From contig CM046863.1 in assembly GCA_025617745.1 (NCBI GenBank), positions 11,019,773 to 11,083,772 of the forward strand: a stretch of DNA of 64,000 nt. Reading direction: 5' to 3'. This DNA comes from Heliocidaris erythrogramma (lineage: Eukaryota > Echinodermata > Echinoidea > Camarodonta > Echinometridae). Under the pieces are notes generated by a model, which ran no database searches, was not told the origin of the DNA, and saw only the letters and a program-made list of their open reading frames with translations. A program made the position numbers and the translations under genes. Below, one piece after another: positions 60,301 through 64,000 of this stretch; within the stretch, counting starts at the first letter, position 1; the number at the start of each line of letters is the position of its first letter.

Positions 60301-62564
60301 TTTGGTGAGTTGATTGTGACATGTTTGTGGACAACTCTCCCGTTTGTCGTACACAAAAATATTAATTTGCGGTTTTCTTCGAGGCGCTTTTACCCTCAGG
60401 GCAGGGCTCAAAATATATTGGACATAGCATATTTTTATAGGTCCTCATGAAAGAAAAAGATCCTAATAAGTAATACATTTTGAAAAAAAGTGACATTTTA
60501 GTCATTTTGTGTGTTGGAGCGAATGGGGGAGTTGTCCACAGCTACATCACAGTGACGTTACCTGTTCGGCCAATTTGAAATTCCCATATATGTAGTGATT
60601 ATAACTTTCAAAAATTCATAACTTTCTTATTGCTTGTCCGATTTCGTTCAAACTTTTATCAATCTGCTTCTCTGATTTTTCCTCTTTCTTTCAAAGCAAC
60701 TTGATATTAAGGTTGGATTTCCCTTTAAGTGAAAAGATTAAAGGAATCTGTAGTTACATATGATCATTTCTGAAAAGCAATATTGTTTGAAATTGTTCAT
60801 GTTATACTTATAGTCAGTGTGATTTGTTCACATTAACATCAGTCTTATTATTATCATCATCACCATCACCAACATTGTCATAATCAGTAGTATCATCATC
60901 ATCATCACCACCATCACCATCGGCATCGTTATTAACATCATCATCAGTGTATCTATCATGATAATCATATTACCATTATAATCATATTACCATCATCATC
61001 TTCATCATCATCATCTTCATTATCTTCTTCATTATCATCGTTATCATCTTCATTATCTTCATTATCATCTTCATCATCATCATTATCATTATCATCTTCA
61101 TTATCATCATCATGAACATCATCATTTTCATCATCATTTTCATCATCAATGCATTATCATCATCGCCATCACCATCGTTATTAACATCGTCATCACCATC
61201 GTTATTAACATCGTCATCAGTGTATCTATTTCTAAGTATTTTACAAAATATTCCAATCTTTGTCTGTGGTCGTATAATTGCTTTGCAGCTCCTGTGAGAA
61301 GGAGGTGAGAGACTTGAGAGAGCAGATCAACATGTTTACAGATCTAATACAAGCCAAAGATGAAGTCGTCATGTCTTTAACGATGAGGGTGAGATAAAGT
61401 GTAGTTAACCCTTTCGGGACAGGAATTATTCAAGGGCTAAATTGATCACATTTCGTTCTTCAAATTGGCAACAATAATATTTCTATTTTAGTGCTACATG
61501 CTTCTAATAAGGTGTAATGTCTTTGAGAGCAATATACTTGATTAACCATTTTGTCTAAAAGTTGAAAAAATTGCCAGTTTTGATGAAAAACAATGATTTT
61601 CAACCTCTCAATGTGTTGCCAATTTAAGGATTTCAAAGCTTATTCTCCTTTTCAAAATTCCTGGCATCAAACGCAACATGGTCGTGCAATAAAAATGGAC
61701 ATAGTGTGTGCAGAAATGTTTGCTCTTTCTACTCATGCATCTGGTATATTTTTTAGAACTCTGAATCAAAAGTTGTTGAGCCAAACCACAAAATGTGGTC
61801 ATTCAGTTGTCTTGAAAGGTTTAACCTTTTGACTTCTGAATTATTTTATTTTACTTTATTTCAACAAGGTTTATTTGGAGATTGATATTACTTCATTGAG
61901 TGGTCAATGACTCTTGACCAATTGGAATTATAGTTTTGATTAAGGCCCACCCCCTAACAAGGTTTAGGAACCAATGAAATAATAAGAGTATGAATGTTTA
62001 ATTAGGTATAAAGGAAGATCCCATGTACATGTATGTTCCAGTCACTCGGTTTCCCCAACTTGGTCATCCCCGTTTGGCTCCCCTTCTTATAGATCTTCCC
62101 CATCCCACCCCTACTAATTATTAACATCTCGAAGTGCAACTCTGAGACTTCAACATGAAAAGTACCTGAAGTTCGAACACCCGGGTACCATCAACCCTTA
62201 TTGCAAGTGTTGTTTTGGAGTTCACCCTGTCAATTCATCGTCTGTGTTCTCAAGTTTCTTCCTCTGTTTGCATGTCTAAAAACACAAAATCCTTGATCTA
62301 CTAATCGTGTCAATTACTTGAATCTTCATTTCTTTTCAAATTATGTGATACCACATTCATATTGTTTTGTGTCTGCTGTAGGTCAATGAGCTTGAGAGAA
62401 ACGAGCCGTTAATTGTGAGGACGGAGTCTGACGCACAACCGGATTTAAGTCCTGAGATTGAGGGTAATGTCAACCTGGCTGGAAACACCCCTGCTGAAGT
62501 AGTGGAACATACCCTCCTCAACACACAGTCCTATGTGGACCCTGTGGAGTTTGAGACTTTGAAG
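32878..62564 (+). CDS. TBC1D2: TBC1D2/TBC1D2B-like Rab-GAP gene, 5' part (15 exons, continues past the window)
   Basis: Fifteen exons, each bounded by AG and GT and joined in consistent phase, give 620 codons. Residues 1-149 form a low-complexity, acidic/Ser-rich N-terminus. Residues about 156-252 are a PH domain with KLCGYLDKQG, SFKTRWFVF and a C-terminal MMFWLQELQ helix carrying the invariant Trp. Residues 253-438 are a Ser/Pro-rich linker, and 439-560 a heptad-rich coiled coil. A segment ending PVEFETLK follows. PH plus coiled coil of this type characterises TBC1D2 (Armus) and TBC1D2B, which stimulate GTP hydrolysis by Rab7 on endosomes/autophagosomes; in TBC1D2 the coiled coil binds Rac1. 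The TBC catalytic domain is expected downstream, so GAP activity cannot be checked. Start at 32878 chosen for its strong context (AAAATGG); 32851 is an alternative. The N-terminal extension before the PH domain is longer than I expect for vertebrate members. Retained introns argue for a genuine locus. Confidence 0.9.
33529..35710. mobile_element. Large relative of the TAA-target MITE (2.2 kb, composite) in intron 1
   Basis: The left end GAGGCCTTACACAC and right end GTGAGTGTGAAAGGGCTC match the terminal repeats of 20535-21066. Both also share the GGAACGGTTC motifs and the stretch AAGTACGCTTTAGGATCGCTTT. Between them lie a half copy of the foldback family of 38085-38377 (about 33650-33800) and a pyrimidine-rich array. 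The flanks do not show a clear TAA duplication, so it is old. Confidence 0.75.
34262..34850. repeat. Pyrimidine-rich degenerate minisatellite
   Basis: Units such as ATCATTCTATCATTTTATC and CTTTCTATCTTTCCTTGTTT repeat imperfectly on the plus strand, which is almost free of G. A second patch follows at about 35380-35510. The Phe/Ser/Leu-rich open frames in it are artefacts of composition. Confidence 0.85.
35719..36241. mobile_element. Foldback element with arms of about 200 bp, intron 1
   Basis: TTAACTCCAGG at the left is mirrored by CCTGGAGTTAA at the right. Long inverted arms (about 35740-35970 and 36045-36241) share AAATTTGTACTTACATTTCA and GGAGGCTCTTTGATTTTA in inverted order. The loop is about 70 bp. 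It abuts the right end of the 33529-35710 element. Confidence 0.9.
36437..36500 (+). other. Exon-like 64-bp sequence X, copy 1 (intron 1)
   Basis: An ATG in good context (CAATATGG) opens 21 codons (MARKRDMITKPFDLHSAGFH and on), followed at 36501 by a splice-donor-like GTATGT. The same 64-bp sequence recurs on the minus strand at 47507-47444. Similarity fades on both sides at the donor and just upstream of the ATG. I cannot identify the peptide. Length modulo 3 does not fit use as an alternative first exon spliced to exon 2. Confidence 0.45.
36504..38084. other. Intron sequence without recognised gene
   Basis: AT-rich. It contains a partly self-complementary TTAAGGCGAAT-type segment (36770-36900) and dense ACATGTACATGTAC motifs near 37140-37210, but no coding match. 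Confidence 0.5.
38085..38377. mobile_element. Foldback element, intron 1
   Basis: TAGTCTAGTTCTGGACG at the left is mirrored by CGTCCAGAACTAGACTA at the right. The arms also share GAAGTCCACTGATTCA in inverted order. The centre is a C run followed by an A run (about 38217-38250). Half of the same family is embedded at about 33650-33800. Confidence 0.88.
38741..38763. repeat. (GAGCTC)n microsatellite
   Basis: Almost four AGCTCG units, self-complementary throughout. It lies about 175 bp upstream of exon 2. Confidence 0.85.
38938..39020 (+). CDS. TBC1D2: Exon 2, PH domain start
   Basis: The acceptor is TTTCTGAATAG and the donor GTAAGT. It encodes the first PH strands (AVKLCGYLDKQGEKG, then SFKTR) and splits the conserved Trp codon (phase 2). 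Confidence 0.93.
39205..39472. repeat. Repeat family S, built of ATGAATAGCGGTCC modules, copy 1
   Basis: The 14-base motif ATGAATAGCGGTCC or its complement occurs many times in both orientations, with CTCGCTATCCATAAGGACC variants. A reverse-complement copy is at 52303-52545. The modules make many alternative hairpins possible. Non-coding. Confidence 0.85.
40352..40574. repeat. Palindromic MITE, intron 2
   Basis: Left arm (ACTGTAAAACC, then GACCTCCAGTTTTGCAGCAGGA) is mirrored by the right arm (TCCTGCTGCAAAATTGGAGG, then GTTTTACAGT). Arms are about 70 bp. Confidence 0.8.
40583..41430 (+). repeat. 20-bp minisatellite in intron 2
   Basis: About 40 head-to-tail units of CTTACTGTGTACCTTTAACC type. 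A second variant has CTATCAAC where the first has CTTTAACC. Runs of five or more CTATCAAC units alternate with blocks of mixed units, including a higher-order block containing CCCTTTACCTTTAACCC that appears at least four times. It ends about 270 bp before exon 3. Confidence 0.95.
41481..41620. repeat. Palindromic MITE P1, copy near exon 3
   Basis: GAGCGTTTCATCAAGCGTTT at left is mirrored by GTGATGAAATGCTC at right. The centre carries GCATCTGATTGGCTGAGAG. It lies within 80 bp of the exon 3 acceptor. Confidence 0.88.
41699..41767 (+). CDS. TBC1D2: Exon 3, PH domain
   Basis: It completes the split Trp and encodes FVFDDLRCRLYYYRTPQDVT. The acceptor is TTTTATGCAG, the donor GTGAGT, ending in phase 2. 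Confidence 0.93.
41849..42002. repeat. Palindromic MITE P2
   Basis: GGGCCCCGTTTCATAAAACT is mirrored by a right end reading AATGAAACGGGGCCC. The centre CTCAGCCAATCAGATGCAAG is shared with P1, so the families are related. Confidence 0.88.
42313..42410. repeat. Truncated P1 copy flanked by direct repeats
   Basis: Right part of P1 (CAGCCAATCAGATGCAAG to GAAACGTTCCCCTGG). It is bracketed by ATAGGAGATGAAAT on both sides (about 42299-42312 and 42411-42424). Confidence 0.75.
42425..43230. other. Intron 3 sequence, no gene seen
   Basis: AT-rich with no assigned coding frame. A T run lies near 43150. Confidence 0.5.
43235..43612 (+). pseudogene. Decayed coding fragment with a YMFEP motif, split by a hairpin insertion
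   Basis: One frame reads SWRAFLSHADTNFDLSDPEG, then ENSTSYMFEPLAECGEG. After an insertion (43402-43532) the same register gives AAAAAVVEKQIGRLDSKSDR and a stop. A TGA lies in frame before the insertion. The YxFEP plus Asp-Trp layout recalls N-termini of P2X7-like intracellular-domain proteins common in marine invertebrates, but that is only a resemblance by eye. Confidence 0.4.
43402..43532. repeat. 131-bp insertion of two adjacent hairpins
   Basis: It is flanked by GGGTGAAG (43394-43401 and 43533-43540), which reads as an 8-bp target duplication. It contains TAACTCCAGGGAGC mirrored by CCTCCCTGGAGTTA, then GTAGACCGAAAATTCGGTCT mirrored by AGACAGAATTTTCGGTCTAC with GTTCGTTAG arms. Its first hairpin shares CTCCAGGGAG with the left end of 35719-36241. 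Confidence 0.8.
43621..43760 (-). pseudogene. THAP-domain-like fragment (minus strand)
   Basis: The minus strand encodes GRQSEWSTICSDHFAEDDFE followed by a basic MKRRIS end and a stop. W-x3-C-x2-H-F with a following acidic DDF is the second half of a THAP zinc finger, a DNA-binding fold shared with P-element transposases. The first cysteine pair and the AVPTIF end are missing, so it is a fragment. Confidence 0.5.
43830..45109. other. Intron 3 remainder, no gene seen
   Basis: The open frame at 43841-44119 has no recognisable motif and no splice support. The rest is AT-rich. Confidence 0.5.
45110..45184 (+). CDS. TBC1D2: Exon 4, PH domain
   Basis: It encodes SIDVANSSLTFDVANPG and HRQFQI. The acceptor is TTTTCCTCAG, the donor GTGAGT, phase 2 to phase 2. 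Confidence 0.93.
45490..45719 (-). repeat. MITE family M1, diverged reverse copy in intron 4
   Basis: The ends AATAGGCCTGTTTACTA and TAGTAAACGGGTCTATT are family terminal repeats. The interior matches M1 in reverse complement with many differences. Confidence 0.8.
46075..46430 (+). repeat. Dispersed repeat D, copy 1 (intron 4)
   Basis: The shared block GTGAAAGAAACTGTCTCAAA, then GGTTTTGGAATC, recurs at 50060-50250, 50540-50750 and, in reverse, 59515-59905. Later parts share GAATGTTTGGCC and GAGCAATCC-type sequence. It is non-coding and ends within about 100 bp of exon 5. Confidence 0.7.
46530..46602 (+). CDS. TBC1D2: Exon 5, PH domain C-terminal helix
   Basis: It encodes TEGRTYILQCKDQHT and MMFWLQELQ; the Trp is the invariant residue of PH domains. 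The donor GTCTGT is weaker than the others, but the phase (0) fits exon 6. Confidence 0.92.
46633..46816 (+). repeat. Direct repeat pair in intron 5
   Basis: TTTAAAGTGGCAGTAAACTG and the ten following bases occur at about 46633-46662 and again at about 46787-46816. The 124 bp between are T-rich. It could be a local tandem duplication or an insertion with target duplication. Confidence 0.8.
47132..47206 (+). CDS. TBC1D2: Exon 6, linker
   Basis: 25 codons (ERRRAYSSQKTSLSKERS and on), basic and Ser-rich. The acceptor is GATTATCAG, the donor GTAAGT, phase 0. Confidence 0.88.
47444..47507 (-). other. Exon-like 64-bp sequence X, copy 2 (antisense in intron 6)
   Basis: The minus-strand ATG (CAATATGG context) opens MARKRDMITKLFDLHASGYH and on, followed by GTACTC. 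It differs from copy 1 (36437-36500) at seven positions. Three are synonymous third-position changes and the others are conservative (P/L, S/A, A/S, F/Y). Flanks are unrelated beyond a few bases, so the copied unit corresponds to the putative exon. Confidence 0.45.
48205..48370 (+). repeat. SINE-like dispersed repeat with GAGCGCTATA 3' end
   Basis: It contains CAGGTGTTAAATGGGTACC and ends GAGCGCTATAATATCC followed by (ATT)n. The reverse complement of the same family is at 54935-55205 (TTTATAGCGCC to GGGTACCAATTTAACACC). A microsatellite tail is consistent with a retroposed SINE. Confidence 0.65.
49130..49358. repeat. Palindromic MITE in intron 6
   Basis: GGAGGGTGTTTCACAAAG at left is mirrored by CTTTGTGAAACATCCCCC at right. 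The inner parts pair loosely (CCTCATTGGTCAGATCATG against CCAATGAGATTG). It is of the same general design as P1/P2. Confidence 0.8.
50060..50750 (+). repeat. Dispersed repeat D, copy 2, interrupted
   Basis: Repeat sequence at 50060-50250 and 50540-50750 matches copy 1, with part of the block present twice (GAAACTGTCTCAAA at both about 50100 and 50555). Between them lies the retrotransposon fragment 50253-50465. Confidence 0.6.
50253..50465 (-). pseudogene. Non-LTR retrotransposon RT C-terminal fragment, antisense in intron 6
   Basis: The minus strand reads PVYISDLLTPHNLRTNLRSA, then FLLGDRSLTTCASRLWNSLP. These are the Leu-rich and RLWNSLP motifs that end CR1/I-type ORF2 proteins. Only about 70 codons remain. 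Confidence 0.8.
51291..51475. repeat. Repeat family T, copy 1
   Basis: Contains GGTCTTTATGAGCAGGTGG-like modules in both orientations and ends ACAGGTTTCACCGTA. Related to 55664-55769 in opposite orientation. Confidence 0.7.
52303..52545. repeat. Repeat family S, copy 2 (reverse of 39205-39472)
   Basis: Begins AGGTCCGCTCGCTGTTCATT and carries the same ATGAATAGCGGTCC modules in reversed order relative to copy 1. It ends about 170 bp before exon 7. Confidence 0.85.
52714..52777 (+). CDS. TBC1D2: Exon 7, linker
   Basis: A 64-nt exon (QPSSGLVSTQKMKEKMSNS) between CCATAG and GTTTGT, starting in phase 0 and ending in phase 1. The sequence is little conserved; support rests on splice sites and phase. 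Confidence 0.8.
52905..53590. repeat. Diverged foldback repeat around intron 7
   Basis: The left part (AGTCCAACCTGGTATTAAGT, GTGAAAGTTTGAGCAAAA) and right part (TCATAACTTTCTTATTTCTT, GCTCAAACCTTT) are inverted relative to each other. They match the arms of 60143-60724. The outer right end is lost. Confidence 0.65.
53591..53741. repeat. Palindromic MITE in intron 7
   Basis: GGGGCCCGTTTGCACAAAAA is mirrored by TTTTGTGCAATGAGCCCC. The inner arms share TTGCGTTT/AAACGCAA, and the centre holds TTCTGATTGGCTGAAAATG. It ends about 96 bp before exon 8. Confidence 0.85.
53838..53988 (+). CDS. TBC1D2: Exon 8, linker with conserved helix
   Basis: The acceptor is TCTCTACAG, the donor GTAAAT. It encodes SDIPPVMDYVEPPRH and later FNLSLTNLKTDFRNQMSNL. 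The latter resembles a short helical block conserved between PH and coiled coil in the family. Confidence 0.9.
54815..54925 (+). CDS. TBC1D2: Exon 9, linker
   Basis: It encodes KWRLQSPNSETPPDEFIGEG and a Gln/Lys-rich end. The acceptor is CTTTAACAG, the donor GTAATA, phase 2 at both ends. Confidence 0.88.
54935..55205 (-). repeat. SINE-like repeat, reverse copy in intron 9
   Basis: The same family as 48205-48370, starting 10 bp after the exon 9 donor. It contains TTTATAGCGCCTTACCAG, AAAGCGCTTACAGTATTA and GGGTACCAATTTAACACC. Confidence 0.65.
55586..55642 (+). CDS. TBC1D2: Exon 10, linker
   Basis: A 57-nt exon (YEKKDVASHIGGAKAAFK). The acceptor is TTTCTGTACAG, the donor GTGAGT, phase 2 at both ends. 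Confidence 0.88.
55664..55769. repeat. Repeat family T, copy 2
   Basis: The ends ACAGTGAACCC and GGTTTCACTGT form terminal inverted repeats. Between them are GGTCTTTATGAGCAGGTGG modules. It begins about 20 bp after exon 10. Confidence 0.8.
56605..56675 (+). repeat. tRNA-Cys-like sequence (SINE head or tRNA pseudogene), intron 10
   Basis: An A-box-like TGGTCTAGTAG, a loop CTGCAAA carrying a GCA anticodon and a B-box-like GGGTTCATAT lie at tRNA-like spacing. The stems are poorly paired and no 3' acceptor match is visible, so it is a degenerate tRNA-derived sequence. Confidence 0.45.
56783..56891 (+). CDS. TBC1D2: Exon 11, Pro-rich linker with CxxC
   Basis: It encodes STGGTPALPPIKPPN, then WFEALPDYDCRNCQQ. 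The closing Cys-x-x-Cys is isolated and is not a recognisable zinc finger. The acceptor is CTCTTCTAG, the donor GTTTGT, ending in phase 0. Confidence 0.88.
57551..58332. mobile_element. TTAA-target element, family U copy 1 (intron 11)
   Basis: It begins TTAACCCCTTTCACGACAG and ends GAAAGGGTTAA, so CCC/GGG termini abut TTAA, the piggyBac-type pattern. It shares long stretches with 61405-61824 (for example GCATCAAACGCAACATGGTC) but contains about 340 bp of extra sequence near 57650-57990. No transposase. Confidence 0.8.
58470..58572. repeat. Half of a P2-like palindromic MITE
   Basis: TCCTTGCATCTGATTGGCTG followed by AACAAGTTTTATGAAATGGG matches the right half of P2 (41849-42002). Confidence 0.75.
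58632..58876. repeat. Foldback element with arms of about 112 bp
   Basis: CTATGAACATGATGACAAAG at left is mirrored by the right end reading GTTCGCCATGTTCATAG. The inner arms share GAACATCCCTTCATTGCTAT and its complement. The spacer is about 20 bp. Confidence 0.9.
58985..59121. repeat. Palindromic MITE P1, most complete copy
   Basis: GGGAGCGTTTCATCAAGCG is mirrored by CGCTTGATGAAATGCTCCC, with CAGTGATTTTTAC/GTAAAAATCACTG inside. The centre is CTCAGCCAGTCAGATGCAAG. It lies about 140 bp before exon 12. Confidence 0.92.
59263..59390 (+). CDS. TBC1D2: Exon 12, coiled coil
   Basis: It encodes AAEVKQLSEDLCHVRRELNE and KELIDLLHKQLTASQ with clear heptads. This is the region that aligns with the start of the Rac1-binding coiled coil in TBC1D2. 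The acceptor is a long T tract then TAG; the donor is GTGAGT. Confidence 0.92.
59515..59905 (-). repeat. Dispersed repeat D, copy 3 (reverse, intron 12)
   Basis: Reverse-complement match to 46075-46430 and 50060-50750 (AGGTTTTGGAATCACC read on the minus strand, then GAGTCACATACACTTCACA-like sequence). It fills most of intron 12. Confidence 0.65.
59945..60079 (+). CDS. TBC1D2: Exon 13, coiled coil
   Basis: It encodes QKLHVVQRKDKQL-like heptads followed by LIQLEQLLQEIRQDRD. The acceptor is TGAATAG, the donor GTAAGC, phase 2 at both ends. Confidence 0.91.
60143..60724. mobile_element. TTAA-flanked foldback element, 582 bp (intron 13)
   Basis: TTAA at 60139-60142 and 60725-60728 flanks inverted ends AGGGCAATCCAACCTT and (inward from the right) AGGGAAATCCAACCTT. 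Arms extend about 130 bp (CATAACTTTCTTA and its complement). Confidence 0.9.
60845..61225 (+). repeat. (ATC)n imperfect microsatellite, intron 13
   Basis: About 380 bp of CATCATCAT / TTATCATCTTCA units, with ACCATCGTTATTAACATCGT repeated. It ends about 60 bp before exon 14. Confidence 0.92.
61289..61388 (+). CDS. TBC1D2: Exon 14, coiled coil
   Basis: It encodes CEKEVRDLREQINMFTDLI and KDEVVMSLTMR. The acceptor is CTTTGCAG, the donor GTGAGA, ending in phase 0. A TTAA-target element begins only 16 bases downstream of the exon end. Confidence 0.91.
61405..61824. mobile_element. TTAA-target element, family U copy 2 (intron 14)
   Basis: It starts TTAACCCTTTCGGGACAG and ends GAAAGGTTTAA. It is shorter than 57551-58332 because it lacks the extra internal block. 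It begins 16 bases after exon 14. Confidence 0.82.
62382..62564 (+). CDS. TBC1D2: Exon 15, linker and start of second helical region
   Basis: 61 codons, from VNELERNEPLIVRTES to YVDPVEFETLK. The closing motif precedes the next coiled coil in family members. The donor is GTAAGA, phase 0. The next exon lies outside the window. Confidence 0.9.
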
Positions 62565-63274
62565 GTAAGAACAAATTATGTATATGGGAGGGATGTTTGA
62601 CATGAGTAATTAGAACATTCTTACAGTCAAAGTTAGTTGAAAGAAGGCCTACCGGTTGATGTACATTTTATATCATTTTTAATATCACAAGTGCTGCATA
62701 ATGCATAAATTAAAGAGAATTGATGATAATTTCATGTTATTCTCATTGAACACTAAAGCCCAGAGTAACTTGGGTTGGACATTATGTGGCAGATGAATAT
62801 GGTATGGAATTAATAAAAAATCACCCATATATAGTTCCCATTATTGATCAAGTTTTGATGATTTTTGAAACCTCACAATATACAATTATTAAAATGCACA
62901 ATTCTTTTAGTTTCTTTCACAATGCAATTGTGTGCCCGAGTGTTGTCTCAAATTAAAGTTTTAAAGAATTCGTAAAGCCACATGCCTTTCCGCTGAATGA
63001 TGAACATTTCATTATTATACATGTACCTCTCTTCTTTATTAACTCTTACTGTGCCAGGGGTTTAGTTCTTTTCAAAATTTTACCAAACTGTGATCAATGC
63101 TTAATTTTCGAATGTCTGCACTTCATTAACCATCTATTATTTCACAAATATTGTATACAAAACTTGTAGGAAATTTAATACCATTTCTTATGATACCAAA
63201 CAGTTTCACTTTACCCAACTTTATGCAAAAGAATAATTGAAAATTACATTTGAGTTCCTTTTTTGTTCATTATT
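62565..63274. other. Intron 15, no gene seen
   Basis: AT-rich. A short repeat-D-like patch (CACAATGCAATTGTG, TGTCTCAAA) lies near 62880-62960. No further exon of the gene is visible. Confidence 0.5.
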
Positions 63275-63850
63275 TTTTTGTTTCTCATTTGTTTACTATT
63301 GTTTGATGTTGAAATTTGGTAATATCCTTTTAAAAATCTGCAATTTGCTCAGAAAACTCATGGTAACATATAATTATAATCATATATTTAGAATACTTGA
63401 TTTATGCTCAAAATTCTGATATATATATTGGCCACCATATACCTTTCCTGTGGTCGAGCAATTGGTCTATCTGTTACATATATGTGACATCAGCACTGAC
63501 AGAGTTAATAAAAATGCTCAGGGAATCAATAAGCCAGTTCGGGGTTAGCGCATGGTACAAATGACCCCAAATATCCACAGATATTTTAGACATGGAGGGT
63601 CCCTTTATGTGCACTTCAGAAAACTAACTCTGGGAGTGATAGAGGTGCCTCATGAATAGCTTTTGTTTCCCCCTTTAAAAAGAATACTTCCACCTGGATA
63701 TCATGCAATGCACCATTAGTGCATAATTGAATAATGATACATGACATTCATGAGCACATATCGAATATTAGTGTCAGTGGGTTTTAGAATTTGGTACAGA
63801 TGACCTTTATCTGCTCATGCTCAGATTGCATCCCCGAAGTGGCTTATGAT
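63275..63850. repeat. Dispersed repeat R, copy 3, with inverted core
   Basis: The outer parts (GTTTCTCATTTGTTTACTA; TGACATCAGCACTGACAGAG) run in the same direction as 15408-15980. The core (63520-63850) matches 15595-15918 in reverse complement. Confidence 0.85.
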
Positions 63851-64000
63851 GTTGTCATGATCCTTATCATTTTAATTTCCCTATAATCTATGAACTTGTG
63901 AAGTATGATTTTATTGATGATTGATGATTTTATTATGACATAATTAATTTTGTTCAATTACTTTGTCAAACAGGCAATATAAGCTTTTGAGCTGCATGTA

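Overview
This is eukaryotic, AT-rich, repeat-dense animal DNA. The genes have introns with GT-AG junctions, and there are CR1/L2-like, L1/Tx1-like and BEL/Pao-like retroelements, hAT-like and TTAA-target DNA transposons, and many palindromic MITEs. No prokaryotic operon, CRISPR array or phage signal is present. The mixture (PHD-finger CR1-type retrotransposons with a 2A-like N-terminus, abundant foldback MITEs, long repeat-filled introns) suggests a marine invertebrate deuterostome, perhaps an echinoderm. That placement is an inference.

Region 1 (1-14 kb) is a stack of nested mobile elements. A CR1-like retrotransposon (about 2515-9340) is broken first by a 517-bp foldback element that carries two tRNA-like sequences in opposite orientations. 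It is broken again by a BEL/Pao LTR retrotransposon fragment whose 3' half (RT-RNaseH-integrase-LTR) is inverted relative to its protease half. Two L1/Tx1-like fragments in opposite orientations and a GC-rich foldback element follow.

Region 2 (14,025-24,843) is a tandem segmental duplication. The unit is 4,861 bp and the copies are nearly identical. The second copy has gained two DNA elements, has an internal deletion and has an extra satellite unit. Because the first copy keeps the empty sites, the target-site duplications can be read directly (TAA and TTAA).

Region 3 (25.8-32.2 kb) is a PHD-APE-RT CR1-like retrotransposon interrupted by a second 5'-truncated CR1/L2-like element.

Region 4 (32,878 to the window end) is the 5' part of one host gene on the + strand. 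Fifteen coding exons have consistent splice phases and give 620 codons. The predicted protein has an unusual N-terminal extension, a PH domain and the start of a coiled-coil region, and it matches the TBC1D2/TBC1D2B (Armus) Rab-GAP family. The Rab-GAP (TBC) domain should lie beyond the window. Its introns hold most of the other observations: a 20-bp minisatellite, several MITE families, decayed THAP-like coding fragments, and a 64-bp exon-like sequence present twice in opposite orientations.
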